From contig JBCDFR010000017.1 of assembly GCA_039177505.1 (NCBI GenBank), forward strand, positions 7,085 to 71,084: a stretch of DNA of 64,000 bases. Reading direction: 5' to 3'. The notes beneath the pieces are model-generated. The model was not told the origin of the DNA. It made no database searches and saw nothing but the letters and a program-made list of their open reading frames with translations. The stretch's first letter is position 1, and each line of letters begins with the position of its first letter. The stretch is from JABSQH01 sp039177505. Lineage in GTDB: Bacteria > Actinomycetota > Acidimicrobiia > Acidimicrobiales > Ilumatobacteraceae. This document shows positions 17,153-29,515 of this stretch, piece after piece. Made by a program: the position numbers and the translations under genes.

Positions 17153-18267
17153 CTGGCCGCTCCTCGCGTTTCGCTCCGATCGATCACGCCGGTCGGGTCT
17201 CGGTGTTGCGTGATCGGCTGTCGCTCGGCAAGGAGTGTGACGCGTTGCTGCTCCTCGACCTCGTCGACGTGCGTTGGCTGACCGGCTTCACCGGATCGAA
17301 CGGCTGGGCCGTGCTGAGTGCTGACGCACTCATCCTCGGCACCGACGGCCGGTATCGGGATCGAGCGATCGATGAAACAGCGTCGTCGGGTGCCGCGGTG
17401 ATCGCCGAGACTGATCGTGCCCGTCTGCACGAGCGCCTGATCGACTCGATGAGCGCGGCGAACCGAGTCGCCCTCGACCCGGCGACGACCGTCCACTCAC
17501 GGTGGCGGTCGATCGCCAGTGAGGTCCAGCTCGAGCCGACCGAGTCGTTGGTCGCGCAGCTACGCCAGATCAAAGACGATGCCGAGCTCGAACGAATCAA
17601 CGCTGCGGCATGCGCCGCCGACGCGGCACTCGCTGAGGTCGAACCGATGCTGCGGGCAACGATCGACGTGCCCGTGACCGAGGCGGACGTACGTGACGAG
17701 TTGGAGTACCGGATGCGGCGTCATGGCGCCGATGATCGAAGCTACGACACGATCGTCGCCAGCGGGCCAGAACACGCCGCACGTCCGCACCACGAGGTCA
17801 GCCGACGCACGATCGTCGAGGGTGACACGGTGGTCATCGACGTGGGAGCGCTCGTCGACGGGTATCACTCCGACATGACGCGGTCGTACGTGATCGGTGA
17901 GCCGAGCACGGAGCAACGCGAGATCTACGCCCTGATCGATGCAGCCCAACGGGCCGGAGTCGATGCGGTCGGGCCCGGGGTGCCTGCGCAAGTGGTCGAT
18001 GCCGCATGTCGCGACCTGTTCGTCGACGCCGGATATGGCGACTGGTACGTGCATGGAACGGGACACGGTGTTGGGTTGGTGATCCACGAGTACCCGTACG
18101 CGACGCGGGTCTCTGAGGAAGTGCTCGCCGTCGACAACGTCGTGACCGTCGAGCCTGGGCTCTATCGTGGCGGCTTCGGCGGGATGCGCATCGAGGACCT
18201 CGTCCACGTCACCGCCGTTGGTCCACGGGTGCTCACTCACCACCCGAAGCAGCCCTTCGACGGCTGA
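17149..18267 (+). CDS. Xaa-Pro aminopeptidase (M24 family)
   Basis: A 372-residue creatinase/prolidase-fold metallopeptidase that cleaves X-Pro peptide bonds. An N-terminal creatinase domain has VRWLTGFTGSNGWAVLSADA. The M24B catalytic domain has metal ligands in VIDVGALVDGYHSDMTRSY (two Asp), HGTGHGVGLVIHEYP (His), TVEPGLYRGGFGGMRIED (two Glu). It could be called PepQ or PepP; the sequence alone does not separate these. It is coupled to aroB and followed by efp, a gene order conserved across many bacteria. Confidence 0.92.
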   Translation: MTGRSSRFAPIDHAGRVSVLRDRLSLGKECDALLLLDLVDVRWLTGFTGSNGWAVLSADALILGTDGRYRDRAIDETASSGAAVIAETDRARLHERLIDSMSAANRVALDPATTVHSRWRSIASEVQLEPTESLVAQLRQIKDDAELERINAAACAADAALAEVEPMLRATIDVPVTEADVRDELEYRMRRHGADDRSYDTIVASGPEHAARPHHEVSRRTIVEGDTVVIDVGALVDGYHSDMTRSYVIGEPSTEQREIYALIDAAQRAGVDAVGPGVPAQVVDAACRDLFVDAGYGDWYVHGTGHGVGLVIHEYPYATRVSEEVLAVDNVVTVEPGLYRGGFGGMRIEDLVHVTAVGPRVLTHHPKQPFDG

Positions 18268-18305
18268 CCTTTGATGCGCGACGAAACGACAACAAGGAGC
18301 CCACG

Positions 18306-18872
18306 ATGCCGCAGATTTCGGTGAACGACCTGAAGAACGGAATCACCCTCAGTCTCGACACCGGTCTGTTCCAAGTGGTCGAGTTTCAACACGTGAAGCC
18401 GGGCAAGGGCGGAGCGTTCGTGCGCACCAAGATTCGCAACGTTCGTACCGGAGCGGTCATCGATCGCACCTTCAATGCCGGGATCAAGGTCGAGCAGGCC
18501 ATCGTCGACCGCCAGGACATGCAGTTTCTGTACAAGGACGGCGATGACGACTACGTGTTCATGAACACGACGACCTATGACCAGATGACCGTGCCCCGAA
18601 CAACGCTCGCCGATGCCGCGGACTATCTCGTCGAGCAGATGACCGCACAGATCGCCATGCACGACAACGAGATCATCGGCGTGGAGATCCCGGCTTCGGT
18701 CGAGCTGGACATCGCCGAGACCGAACCGGGGGTGCAGGGCGACCGCGTCTCGGGAGCGCGTAAACCGGCCACGCTCGTGACCGGCAAGGTCATCCAAGTC
18801 CCGCTGTTCGTGGAAGTTGGTGACACCGTGAAGGTCGACACGCGCACCGGTGACTACATCACACGCGTCTGA
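18306..18872 (+). CDS. efp: translation elongation factor P
   Basis: A 188-residue factor that rescues ribosomes stalled on polyproline. The three beta-barrel domains are recognisable: KOW-like N-domain (VEFQHVKPGKGGAFVRTKIR), central domain (DRQDMQFLYKDGDDDYVFMN) and C-terminal S1-like domain with GDTVKVDTRTGDYITR. The tip has PGKGGAF with Lys at the modification position. A clear AAGGAG Shine-Dalgarno lies 8 nt before the ATG, one of the few strong ones in the window. Confidence 0.98.
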   Translation: MPQISVNDLKNGITLSLDTGLFQVVEFQHVKPGKGGAFVRTKIRNVRTGAVIDRTFNAGIKVEQAIVDRQDMQFLYKDGDDDYVFMNTTTYDQMTVPRTTLADAADYLVEQMTAQIAMHDNEIIGVEIPASVELDIAETEPGVQGDRVSGARKPATLVTGKVIQVPLFVEVGDTVKVDTRTGDYITRV

Positions 18873-18880
18873 TTCGGTCG

Positions 18881-19288
18881 ATGCCTGATTTGCCGCGCCC
18901 CGATGCGCGCTCGGACGCACGCGAGCGCGCGCTGTACCTGCTCTACGAGGCGCACGCCAAGGGCATTGATCCCATCGACGCGCTGGAACTGCAGGTCCTC
19001 GAGCCCGACGAGCTCACCGCGATGTTGGTGGCCGGGGTCGCTGAGCATCACCAGCGGCTCGACGATGCGATCGGAGCCAGGTCGAAGGGTTGGACACTCG
19101 AGCGGATGCCGGTGATCGACCGCAACGTGTTGCGCTTGGCCGCGTTCGAACTCGCGGAGCGACCCGATGTGCCGGTCGCGGTGGTGCTCGACGAGGCGGT
19201 CGAGCTCGCCAAGCGGTTCTCTACTGACGACAGTGGCCGGTTTGTGAATGGCCTGCTGTCGGCGTTGGTCGAAGATTTGCGAACATAG
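18881..19288 (+). CDS. nusB: transcription antitermination protein NusB
   Basis: A 135-residue all-helical protein that binds rRNA boxA with NusE in antitermination complexes. Conserved features are ARERALYLLYEAHAKG at the N-terminus, the WTLERMPVIDRNVLRLAAFE helix and the final DEAVELAKRFSTDDSGRFVN segment. It directly follows efp, the usual arrangement. A boxA-like sequence in the rRNA leader near 62.81 kb is a plausible target. Confidence 0.96.
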   Translation: MPDLPRPDARSDARERALYLLYEAHAKGIDPIDALELQVLEPDELTAMLVAGVAEHHQRLDDAIGARSKGWTLERMPVIDRNVLRLAAFELAERPDVPVAVVLDEAVELAKRFSTDDSGRFVNGLLSALVEDLRT

Positions 19289-19294
19289 ACGTCG

Positions 19295-20908
19295 ATGACG
19301 AACTCGTCGGTGCTCGACGACGCGCCCGAGGCGCAGTCGACCAGCGATGTCGTCGACGATGCGGCCGGTGCGGGCACCGACATGGACGCCGGCGCTCCCC
19401 GGTGGCGGCGCCAGCGGCTGCGCCCGCCGACGTGGGGTGAAGCGGTACTCGGGACGGCAATTGTGCTGTACACGATCTACTTCACCTCCCGCAGCCTCGA
19501 CATCCACCACGCGCTGGGCACGGCGTCGTACGACTCGGCGTTGTACGACCAGGGCATGTGGCTGCTGTCGAGGGGCGAGGCGCCCTTCGTCACGTTGATG
19601 GGCCGCAATCTGTTCGGTGATCACACCTCGTTCATCCTGCTCTTCCTCGTGCCGCTGTATTGGATTGCCCCTGGCGCGTGGATCATGTTCTTCTCGCAGT
19701 CGTTCGTTATCGCACTCGGCGCGGTGCCGGTGTTCCTGTATGGACGCAAGCGTCTGGGCGCCGAGTGGATGGCCCTCATCGGCGCTGGTGCCTATCTCCT
19801 GCACCCAGCCGTTGGCTGGACCAACCTCGAGAATTTCCATCCGGACTCGTTCCTCGGCGTCACCGTCGGCTTCGCGATCTACGCAGCACTCGAGCGCAAG
19901 TGGCGGTTGTATGCCATTGCGGTCGTCCTGTCGCTGATGGTCAAAGAAGATGTTGCGCTCGTCATCGTGCCGCTCGGCGTCTGGGTTGCGCTCCGGCGCA
20001 GTTGGCGCATCGGCGTGATCACGGTGATCGGTGCACTGTGGTTCATGGCGGTGGCGATGTTCCTGGTGATGCGCAGCCTGATCGGGGTGCCCACGCGCAA
20101 CACCTGGCGCATCCCGTTCGGCGGGCCGGGTGGATTGCTCAACACAGCGGTGACCAACCCGACCGACCTCGTCGACCATCTGCGCAGCGACGACCGCCCC
20201 TGGTATCTGTGGCAGATGACGGCACCGTTCGCATTTCTCTTCGCCCGGTTACCCGACGTCGCACTGATCAGTGGCGTGGTGCTGTTCACCAACATCTTGA
20301 GCACCTACTGGTACCAGTACCAGGTCGAATACCATTACAGCCTCATTGCCGTGCCCGCCCTGGCCATCGGGACCATGTACGCCATCGGCGCGGTACGCGA
20401 TCGGTGGACATCGAGCGGACTGCGCGTGCCGGTCCGTTCGATCGCCGTCGTCGTGTTGGCCGCCGCCATGTTGTCGACCGCGTACCTCTGGTCGCCGACA
20501 CCGTGGTCCCAGAATCCCGGATGGATCCCCGATCCGAACTCCGAGTTCGCCGAGTCGGCACGGGAGATCATCGCTGCGATTCCTGACGACGCCAGCGTTG
20601 CCGCGCACTATCGGATCACCCCGCACATCGCCTACCGCGAGGAGGTGTATCAGTTCCCGGTCCCGTTCCGCGTCGTGTTGTATGGACCCGACGCCTCCTG
20701 GGAGAACTCCCGCCTCGGCAACCGTGCCGAGGGTGTCGACTTCGTCGTGCTCCCAGTGAACCGAGACGAGCAGCTGATCGCCGACTGGGCTGCGGTGTCC
20801 TCCGCGTTCGACGAGGTCACGGCCAACGACTACTGGGTGCTGTACGAACGAGACCGGTCGGTGCCACTGCCGCCCGGTGGGCCCGACATCGAACCGGTGC
20901 CGCGATAG
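19295..20908 (+). CDS. DUF2079 polytopic membrane protein
   Basis: A 537-residue integral membrane protein of unknown function. A cytoplasmic acidic N-terminus of about 45 residues is followed by roughly nine to ten hydrophobic helices and a soluble C-terminal part. The DUF2079 signature is YDSALYDQGMWLLSRGEAPF followed by NLFGDHTSFILLFLVPLYW and NLENFHPDS. The fold resembles GT-C glycosyltransferases (an early acidic loop after the first helix), but no activity can be claimed. It starts 7 nt after nusB and ends before the pyr promoter. Confidence 0.85.
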   Translation: MTNSSVLDDAPEAQSTSDVVDDAAGAGTDMDAGAPRWRRQRLRPPTWGEAVLGTAIVLYTIYFTSRSLDIHHALGTASYDSALYDQGMWLLSRGEAPFVTLMGRNLFGDHTSFILLFLVPLYWIAPGAWIMFFSQSFVIALGAVPVFLYGRKRLGAEWMALIGAGAYLLHPAVGWTNLENFHPDSFLGVTVGFAIYAALERKWRLYAIAVVLSLMVKEDVALVIVPLGVWVALRRSWRIGVITVIGALWFMAVAMFLVMRSLIGVPTRNTWRIPFGGPGGLLNTAVTNPTDLVDHLRSDDRPWYLWQMTAPFAFLFARLPDVALISGVVLFTNILSTYWYQYQVEYHYSLIAVPALAIGTMYAIGAVRDRWTSSGLRVPVRSIAVVVLAAAMLSTAYLWSPTPWSQNPGWIPDPNSEFAESAREIIAAIPDDASVAAHYRITPHIAYREEVYQFPVPFRVVLYGPDASWENSRLGNRAEGVDFVVLPVNRDEQLIADWAAVSSAFDEVTANDYWVLYERDRSVPLPPGGPDIEPVPR

Positions 20909-20958
20909 CCGCCGCGAGCGGGCGAACGCGTGCTACGTTGCCCGACCGACCGTGAAGC

Positions 20959-20974
20959 GGGTCCTGTGAGGCCC
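20959..20974 (+). promoter_or_regulatory. PyrR-binding RNA hairpin in the pyr operon leader
   Basis: A five-pair stem (GGGUC/GGCCC) closes the six-base loop CUGUGA at 20964-20969. This fits the CNGNGA loop consensus recognised by PyrR. An AAAGGA Shine-Dalgarno follows at 20981-20986, just before the pyrR GTG. A -10-like TACGTT at 20934-20939 would place the transcript start shortly upstream. No terminator with a U-tract is visible, so translational repression of pyrR is more likely than transcription attenuation. Confidence 0.65.
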
Positions 20975-20996
20975 AGACGGAAAGGAACCGATCGAC

Positions 20997-21542
20997 GTGG
21001 CCGAACAGGCTGGGACGCGCACGAGCGAGCGGCGTGTACTCGCCGCCGACGACATTCGCCGTGCGGTGACCCGTATGGCCCACGAAGTGATCGAAGCCAA
21101 CCGTGGCCTCGACGGCGTCTCCATCGTCGGTATCGAGGCCGGTGGGGTATGGCTGGCCCAAGCGATCGGCGATGCGATCGAACGCATCGATCGGGCGGTG
21201 CCAGTGGGTTCGATCGACGCCAGTTTGTACCGCGACGACATCGGACTGCGTCCTGTGGCGCCGGGAGCGGTCAGCGACCTTCCGTCGCCGATCGATGGGG
21301 CCACCGTTGTGCTCGTCGACGACGTGTTGTACACCGGCAGGACAGTGCGTGCCGCGCTCGATGCGCTCGCCGACTACGGCCGCCCTCGCGCGGTGCAGCT
21401 CGCGGTGATGGTTGATCGCGGTCACCGTGAGCTACCGATTCGCCCAGACTATGTCGGTAAGAACCTGCCGACGGCGGTGATCGAGAAGGTCACCGTCGAC
21501 GCCGGCGGCGTGGTCATCGAGACGGCGGGCGCGTCGCAATGA
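20997..21542 (+). CDS. pyrR: bifunctional pyr operon regulator / uracil phosphoribosyltransferase
   Basis: A 181-residue PRTase-fold regulator. The PRPP-binding motif is VVLVDDVLYTGRTVRAALDA, with SIVGIEAGGVWLA and DASLYRDD upstream and VMVDRGHRELPIRPDYVGKN downstream. PyrR binds pyr mRNA when UMP is high and also converts uracil to UMP. The GTG start follows an AAAGGA Shine-Dalgarno. It is the first gene of a tightly overlapping operon (ATGA to pyrB) with its own RNA target just upstream. Confidence 0.96.
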   Translation: MAEQAGTRTSERRVLAADDIRRAVTRMAHEVIEANRGLDGVSIVGIEAGGVWLAQAIGDAIERIDRAVPVGSIDASLYRDDIGLRPVAPGAVSDLPSPIDGATVVLVDDVLYTGRTVRAALDALADYGRPRAVQLAVMVDRGHRELPIRPDYVGKNLPTAVIEKVTVDAGGVVIETAGASQ

Positions 21543-22501
21543 CCTCGACTGCGCCCGCAGCGGTGCGCTCAGCATCGCTGCTCTCGATCGACGAACTGGG
21601 CGCCGCCGGCGTTGCTCGGATCATGGATCTCGCCGATCACATGGCCGAGGTGAATCGGCGCCCGAATCCGAAGGTGCCCGCACTGCGCGGCAAGACCGTG
21701 TGCAACGTGTTCTTCGAGGACTCGACGCGCACTCGGTTGAGCTTCGAAACCGCAGCCAAGCGACTGTCGGCCGACACAATGACCTTCGCCGCGTCGCAGT
21801 CGAGCTTGAACAAGGGCGAGAGCTTGCGCGACACGATCGAGACGATCGCTGCGATGGGTGTCGATGCGTTCATCGTGCGGCACCGATCGAGCGGCGCACC
21901 GTGGATGATCGACGGCTGGACCCAGGCGAGCGTCATCAATGCCGGCGATGGTTGGCACGCGCATCCGACGCAGGGGCTACTCGACGCATACACGGTCAGG
22001 ACGGCACTCGGCCGCACGGGTGGCTTCGACGGCGTGCGCGTCGGCATCGTCGGTGACGTCAAGCACAGCCGTGTCGCTCGCAGCACCGCCGCGGCATTCG
22101 ATGCCCTCGGTGCCGATGTGGTGTTCGTGGCGCCACGCACGCTGCTTCCGCCGGTGCCGTCCATGCCGACCACAGAAGATCTCGATGAGGTGCTCGAAGA
22201 CCTCGACGTGCTGTACCTGCTGAGGATGCAGCGCGAGCGGATGACCGAAGCGCTGGTGCCGACCATGCGGGAGTACACGGCGCGGTTCGGGCTCACGCCG
22301 GCGCGCGCCGCACGTCTTGCAGATCACGTGTTGGTGATGCACCCCGGGCCGATGAATCGGGGCGTCGAGATCGCGGTCGACCCGAGCGAGCTTCCAGGGG
22401 CGATGATCACCAAGCAGGTGTCCAACGGGATTGCAGTGCGGATGGCCGTGCTGTTCGACATCTTGGGCGGAGGCGCCTCGTTGGAGAAAGGAGCACGATG
22501 A
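21539..22501 (+). CDS. pyrB: aspartate carbamoyltransferase, catalytic chain
   Basis: A 320-residue enzyme (EC 2.1.3.2) making carbamoyl-aspartate. The carbamoyl-phosphate loop is FFEDSTRTRLSFETAAKRL, SSLNKGESLRDTIETI follows, and HPTQGLLDAYTV and VMHPGPMNRGVEI complete the active site. Length is standard for the catalytic chain. No regulatory chain pyrI is present, as usual in actinobacteria. Both ends overlap neighbours by four bases. Confidence 0.98.
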   Translation: MTSTAPAAVRSASLLSIDELGAAGVARIMDLADHMAEVNRRPNPKVPALRGKTVCNVFFEDSTRTRLSFETAAKRLSADTMTFAASQSSLNKGESLRDTIETIAAMGVDAFIVRHRSSGAPWMIDGWTQASVINAGDGWHAHPTQGLLDAYTVRTALGRTGGFDGVRVGIVGDVKHSRVARSTAAAFDALGADVVFVAPRTLLPPVPSMPTTEDLDEVLEDLDVLYLLRMQRERMTEALVPTMREYTARFGLTPARAARLADHVLVMHPGPMNRGVEIAVDPSELPGAMITKQVSNGIAVRMAVLFDILGGGASLEKGAR

Positions 22502-23778
22502 GTCTGACCATTCAGAACGGAACGCTGATCGACGAGGGTGGTGAGCGCGCCGCCGACGTGCGTGTCGCAGATGGCCGAATCGTCGAGGTCGGCACGGACG
22601 TCGTCGCCGACGGCGATGGTGTGATCGACGCCGCCGGATGTGTGGTCTCGCCCGGCTTCGTCGATCTGCACACGCACCTCCGCGAACCCGGCCGCGAGGA
22701 GGCCGAGACGATCGAGACAGGCTCGCGGGCTGCCGCGCTCGGCGGGTTCACCGCGATCGTGGCGATGCCGAATACGGATCCGACTCAGGACTCGGTCGAG
22801 GTGGTCGACTTCGTCCGTCGCCAGGGCGAGCGGGCCGGCCTGTGCGATGTGCGTCCGTCTGGATCGATCACCGTCGGGCGCGCTGGTCATCAGCTCACTC
22901 CCTTCGCCGAACTCGCGGCTGTCGGGGTGACGCTGTTCACCGACGACGGCAACGGTGTGCAGGACCCACAGCTGATGCGGCGGGCGCTGGAGTATGCGTC
23001 GGGCCTCGACGTCACGTTGGCCCAACACTGCGAGGTCGAGGCGCTCACCGACGGCGCGGTCATGCACGAGGGGGAGTGTTGTAGCCACCTCGGTTTGCCC
23101 GGATGGCCGGCGTTGGCCGAAGAGCTGATGGTTCACCGTGACATCGAGCTGTCGCGACTCACCGGTGCTCCCGTCCACCTGTTGCATCTGTCCACCGCCC
23201 GCAGTGTCGAGTTGGTGCGCGCCGCCAAAGCCAATGGGTTGGCGGTCACGGCCGAGGCGACGCCGCATCACATCAGCCTGACCGACGAGCTCCTGGCGTC
23301 GTATCAGGCGCTCTACAAGGTCAATCCGCCGCTGCGCACGATGGCCGACGTCGAGGCGGTGCGCGGTGGTCTGGCCGACGGCACGATCGACGCGATCGCG
23401 ACCGATCACGCGCCACACACGCCCGAGTCGAAAGAACAGCCGCTCGACACCGCGCCGCCGGGGATGGTCGGTTTGGAGACGGCACTGGGCGTGGCCATTG
23501 CCTCGCTCGAGATGCCGCTCGCTGAGATTGTCGGGGCCCTCTCGTGGCGTCCGGCGCGTATTGCTCGCATTGACGACGAACATGGCCGTCCGATCGCCGT
23601 TGGGGAGCCCGCCAATCTCACGGTATTCGACCCCGGTCACCGTTGGGAGGTCGTGCCGGCGGAGTTGGCCAGCAAGAGCCACAACACACCCTTCGTCGGG
23701 ATCCCGCTGGTCGGCCGCGTGCGATCGACGGTCCTCCGTGGCGAGCTCGTCGTCAGCGACGGCACGGCGTTGCGGTGA
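22498..23778 (+). CDS. pyrC: dihydroorotase
   Basis: A 426-residue amidohydrolase (EC 3.5.2.3) closing carbamoyl-aspartate to dihydroorotate. Metal-site motifs: VDLHTHLREPGREEAE near residue 57, AQHCEVEALTDGAVMHEGEC near 175, HLLHLSTARSVELVRAAK near 225 and the late IATDHAPHTPESK near 300. It belongs to the class I, Bacillus-type family. The overlap with pyrB (ATGA) and a 42-nt gap to carA place it inside the pyr operon. A promoter-like box ahead of carA suggests an additional internal start. Confidence 0.97.
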   Translation: MSLTIQNGTLIDEGGERAADVRVADGRIVEVGTDVVADGDGVIDAAGCVVSPGFVDLHTHLREPGREEAETIETGSRAAALGGFTAIVAMPNTDPTQDSVEVVDFVRRQGERAGLCDVRPSGSITVGRAGHQLTPFAELAAVGVTLFTDDGNGVQDPQLMRRALEYASGLDVTLAQHCEVEALTDGAVMHEGECCSHLGLPGWPALAEELMVHRDIELSRLTGAPVHLLHLSTARSVELVRAAKANGLAVTAEATPHHISLTDELLASYQALYKVNPPLRTMADVEAVRGGLADGTIDAIATDHAPHTPESKEQPLDTAPPGMVGLETALGVAIASLEMPLAEIVGALSWRPARIARIDDEHGRPIAVGEPANLTVFDPGHRWEVVPAELASKSHNTPFVGIPLVGRVRSTVLRGELVVSDGTALR

Positions 23779-23820
23779 GCCCCGCCCATTTCGAATGACC
23801 ATTCACTAGACTGGATGAAT

Positions 23821-24923
23821 ATGCAGAACCCCCCTCCACCGACCGACGGCGCGCTCGTGCTTGCCGACGGCTCGGTGTTCGAAGGCGACCTCTACGGACC
23901 CGTCGGCGACGAGATCGCCCGTGGTGAGGTCGTGTTCAACACGGTCCTCTCCGGCTACCAGGAGGTGATCACCGATCCGAGCTATGCCGGCCAGATCATC
24001 ACCTTCACCACCGCGCACATCGGCAACTACGGGGTCAACCCGGTCGACGACGAGTCGAAAGGAGCCTTCTGTCGAGGCATCGTCGTTCGCGACCTGGCCC
24101 GCCGCGCCAGCAACCAGCGAGCCGACCGCTCGCTGCACGCGTTCCTCGAGGAGATGGGCGTGGCGGCGATCGCTGGCGTCGACACCAGACGGCTGACACG
24201 AGTGCTGCGCGTCGACGGAGCGATGACCGGAGCGTTCGGGAGCGCCGACGAACGCACGCTGCTGGCTGCTGCTCGCGACGAACCAGGGACCGACGGGGTC
24301 GACCTGGTCGCCGAGGTGACGACACCCCAGCCGTACACGATCGAGCCGGTCGACGAATCGGCCACCCGCACGATCGTCGCGGTCGACTTCGGAATGAAGC
24401 GCAACATCGGTCGCAACTTGGCCCATCTCGGGCGGGTCGACGTGGTACCGGCCTCGACCTCGGCGGTCGACATCCTGGCTCGCGAGCCCGACGGAGTGTT
24501 TCTGAGCAACGGCCCGGGCGACCCGGCGATGGTGCCGTACGCCGTCGACACGATCGCCGAGCTGCTCGGGCAGGTGCCGATCTTCGGCATCTGCCTCGGA
24601 CACCAGCTCCTCGGGCGGGCGATCGGTGCCGACACCGTCAAGTTGCCCTTTGGACATCACGGCGGGAACCAACCCGTGCAGAACATCGCGACCGGTCGGG
24701 TCGAGATCACCAGTCAGAACCACAACTTCGCTGTCGATCCCGACAGCCTCAGCGGGAAGGCGACGATGACCCACGTCAACTTGAACGACGGCGTGTGCCA
24801 AGGGATGCGCGTCGACGACGCGCCCGCGTTCAGTGTGCAACACCACCCGGAGGCCAATCCGGGTCCGCACGATGCCCGGTATATGTTCGCCGAGTTCGCT
24901 GAGCTGATGGACGGAGGTCGCTG

Positions 24924-24924
<1 letters not shown>
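23821..24924 (+). CDS. carA: carbamoyl-phosphate synthase small subunit
   Basis: A 367-residue glutamine amidotransferase subunit (EC 6.3.5.5) delivering ammonia to CarB. The class I GATase site is complete: SNGPGDPAMVPYAV, the nucleophile Cys in IFGICLGHQLLGRAIG, and the His/Glu of FSVQHHPEANPGPHDA. I prefer the second ATG, 8 nt after a TAGACT box (23807-23812). The ATG at 23815 would start only 2 nt after that box and add two residues. The stop overlaps carB by one base. Confidence 0.97.
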
Positions 24925-28202
<3,278 letters not shown>

Positions 28203-28209
28203 GCCACCG

Positions 28210-29133
28210 ATGACTTCACCGAACGCAGTCGAGACGCAGGTGCGGATCGGGAGCGTGACCCTCGACGCGCCAGTGATGACGGCATCGGGAACCGCTGGAT
28301 ACGGGTCGGAAATAGCGCCGTACTTCGGTCTTGCCGAGCTCGGAGCAGTCGTGACGAAGTCGTTGTCGGCGATGCCGTGGCCCGGCAACCCTGCGCCCCG
28401 TCTGGCTCCGGCCGGGCAGGGAATGCTCAATTCGGTCGGTCTGCAGGGTCCCGGCGTCGAGGCGTGGTGCCGCGACCATCTGCCGCAGCTCGCGCAGAGC
28501 GGAGCGGCGATCGTGGCCAGCATCTGGGGCCGGTCGGTTGACGAGTTCGCGGCTGCGGCCGATGCGTTGGCACCGGCGGCCGACCATCTCACGGCGGTCG
28601 AGGTCAACCTGTCATGTCCCAATCTCGAGGCACGAGGCGAGATCTTCGCCCACGACGCCGACCTGTCGGGAGCGGTGGTCGAGGCGACCGCCGGATGTGG
28701 GCGACCACGGTGGGCCAAGCTCAGTGCGAACACCGATCGCATCGTCGACGTTGCGGCGTCCGTCGCCGCAGCCGGTGCCGAGGCGGTCACCTGCGTCAAC
28801 ACGTTGTTGGGGATGTCGTTTTCGCCGGCGTCGTTGGCTCCGACCCTGGGCGCGGGCGTGGGAGGGTTCTCCGGCGCTCCCATGCATCCCGTCGCTGTGC
28901 GTGCGGTGCATGACGTCCACGCGGAGCTGCCCGAACTGCCGATCGTCGCTGTTGGCGGGGTGACCGACGGTTGGAGTGCGGTCGAGATGGTCCTCGCCGG
29001 GGCATCTGCGGTGCAGGTGGGAACGGCAACGTTCGCCGATCCACGGGCGCCACTGCGTGTCCAGCAGGAGCTGGTCGAATGGTGCCGTTCGCGGGGGGTC
29101 GACCGCGTCGCCGATATTGGCGCGCTAGCGTGA
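28210..29133 (+). CDS. pyrD: dihydroorotate dehydrogenase, class 1
   Basis: A 307-residue FMN enzyme converting dihydroorotate to orotate. The cytosolic class 1 type is shown by the catalytic Cys in VEVNLSCPNLEARG, the N-terminus VRIGSVTLDAPVMTASGTAG without a membrane helix, and the FMN phosphate site VAVGGVTDGWSAVEMVLAGA. Class 1B enzymes need the iron-sulfur/FAD subunit PyrK, which is absent from this operon. The ATG is 7 nt after the carB stop. Position 28144 is also in frame, but it lies inside carB and precedes the conserved N-terminus. Confidence 0.95.
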   Translation: MTSPNAVETQVRIGSVTLDAPVMTASGTAGYGSEIAPYFGLAELGAVVTKSLSAMPWPGNPAPRLAPAGQGMLNSVGLQGPGVEAWCRDHLPQLAQSGAAIVASIWGRSVDEFAAAADALAPAADHLTAVEVNLSCPNLEARGEIFAHDADLSGAVVEATAGCGRPRWAKLSANTDRIVDVAASVAAAGAEAVTCVNTLLGMSFSPASLAPTLGAGVGGFSGAPMHPVAVRAVHDVHAELPELPIVAVGGVTDGWSAVEMVLAGASAVQVGTATFADPRAPLRVQQELVEWCRSRGVDRVADIGALA

Positions 29134-29137
29134 CCTC

Positions 29138-29449
29138 ATGGCAACTCCACCGCAGTTGACCCCCGAGCAACGGGCAGCGGCGCTGGCCAAGGCAGCCGAA
29201 GCCCGGGCCGCACGAGCCGAGATCAAGGCTCGCCTCAAGATGGGGTCGATGACTCTTGCCGAAGCGCTCGAGTCCGATGACGTCAACGTCGGCAAGCTCA
29301 AGGTCGTTTCGCTGCTCGAGTCGCTTCCCGGCGTCGGCAAAGTCAAGGCGCGTCGAGTGATGGAGGACGTCAACATCGCCGACAATCGCCGCGTGCAGGG
29401 CCTCGGTCCGCAGCAGAAGCAGAAACTGCTCGAACAGCTCGGCGACTGA
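29138..29449 (+). CDS. mihF: actinobacterial integration host factor mIHF
   Basis: A 103-residue nucleoid-associated DNA-binding protein. A basic helical N-terminus (AKAAEARAARAEIKARLKMG) precedes the H2TH-like core VSLLESLPGVGKVKARRVME with the GVGK DNA-contact loop. The C-terminus RRVQGLGPQQKQKLLEQL is conserved in mycobacterial and streptomycete mIHF. The ATG lies 6 nt after a TAGCGT box at 29126-29131, so a leaderless promoter overlaps the end of pyrD. It stands before gmk and rpoZ as in other actinobacteria. Confidence 0.95.
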   Translation: MATPPQLTPEQRAAALAKAAEARAARAEIKARLKMGSMTLAEALESDDVNVGKLKVVSLLESLPGVGKVKARRVMEDVNIADNRRVQGLGPQQKQKLLEQLGD

Positions 29450-29459
29450 GCCGCATCTG

Positions 29460-29515
29460 CGCTGTTGATCTTTCGCTGTTGATCTGTCGCTCTTGATCTG
29501 TCGCTCTTGATCTTT
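29460..29515 (+). repeat. four tandem copies of a 14-bp unit overlapping the gmk start
   Basis: Units CGCTGTTGATCTTT, CGCTGTTGATCTGT, CGCTCTTGATCTGT and CGCTCTTGATCTTT follow one another without a gap. Each contains a TTGATC; the TTG of the fourth unit is the only plausible gmk start codon. The unit length is not a multiple of three, so successive TTG codons lie in different frames. No Shine-Dalgarno is visible inside the array. Confidence 0.95.

Noticed and set aside
22324..23802. A 492-codon frame antisense to pyrC
   Set aside because: Shadow of pyrC; no protein-like motif.
28203..28209. Longer pyrD starting inside carB at 28144
   Set aside because: The extra 22 residues are unconserved and translate the end of carB in another frame; the ATG at 28210 fits the family.
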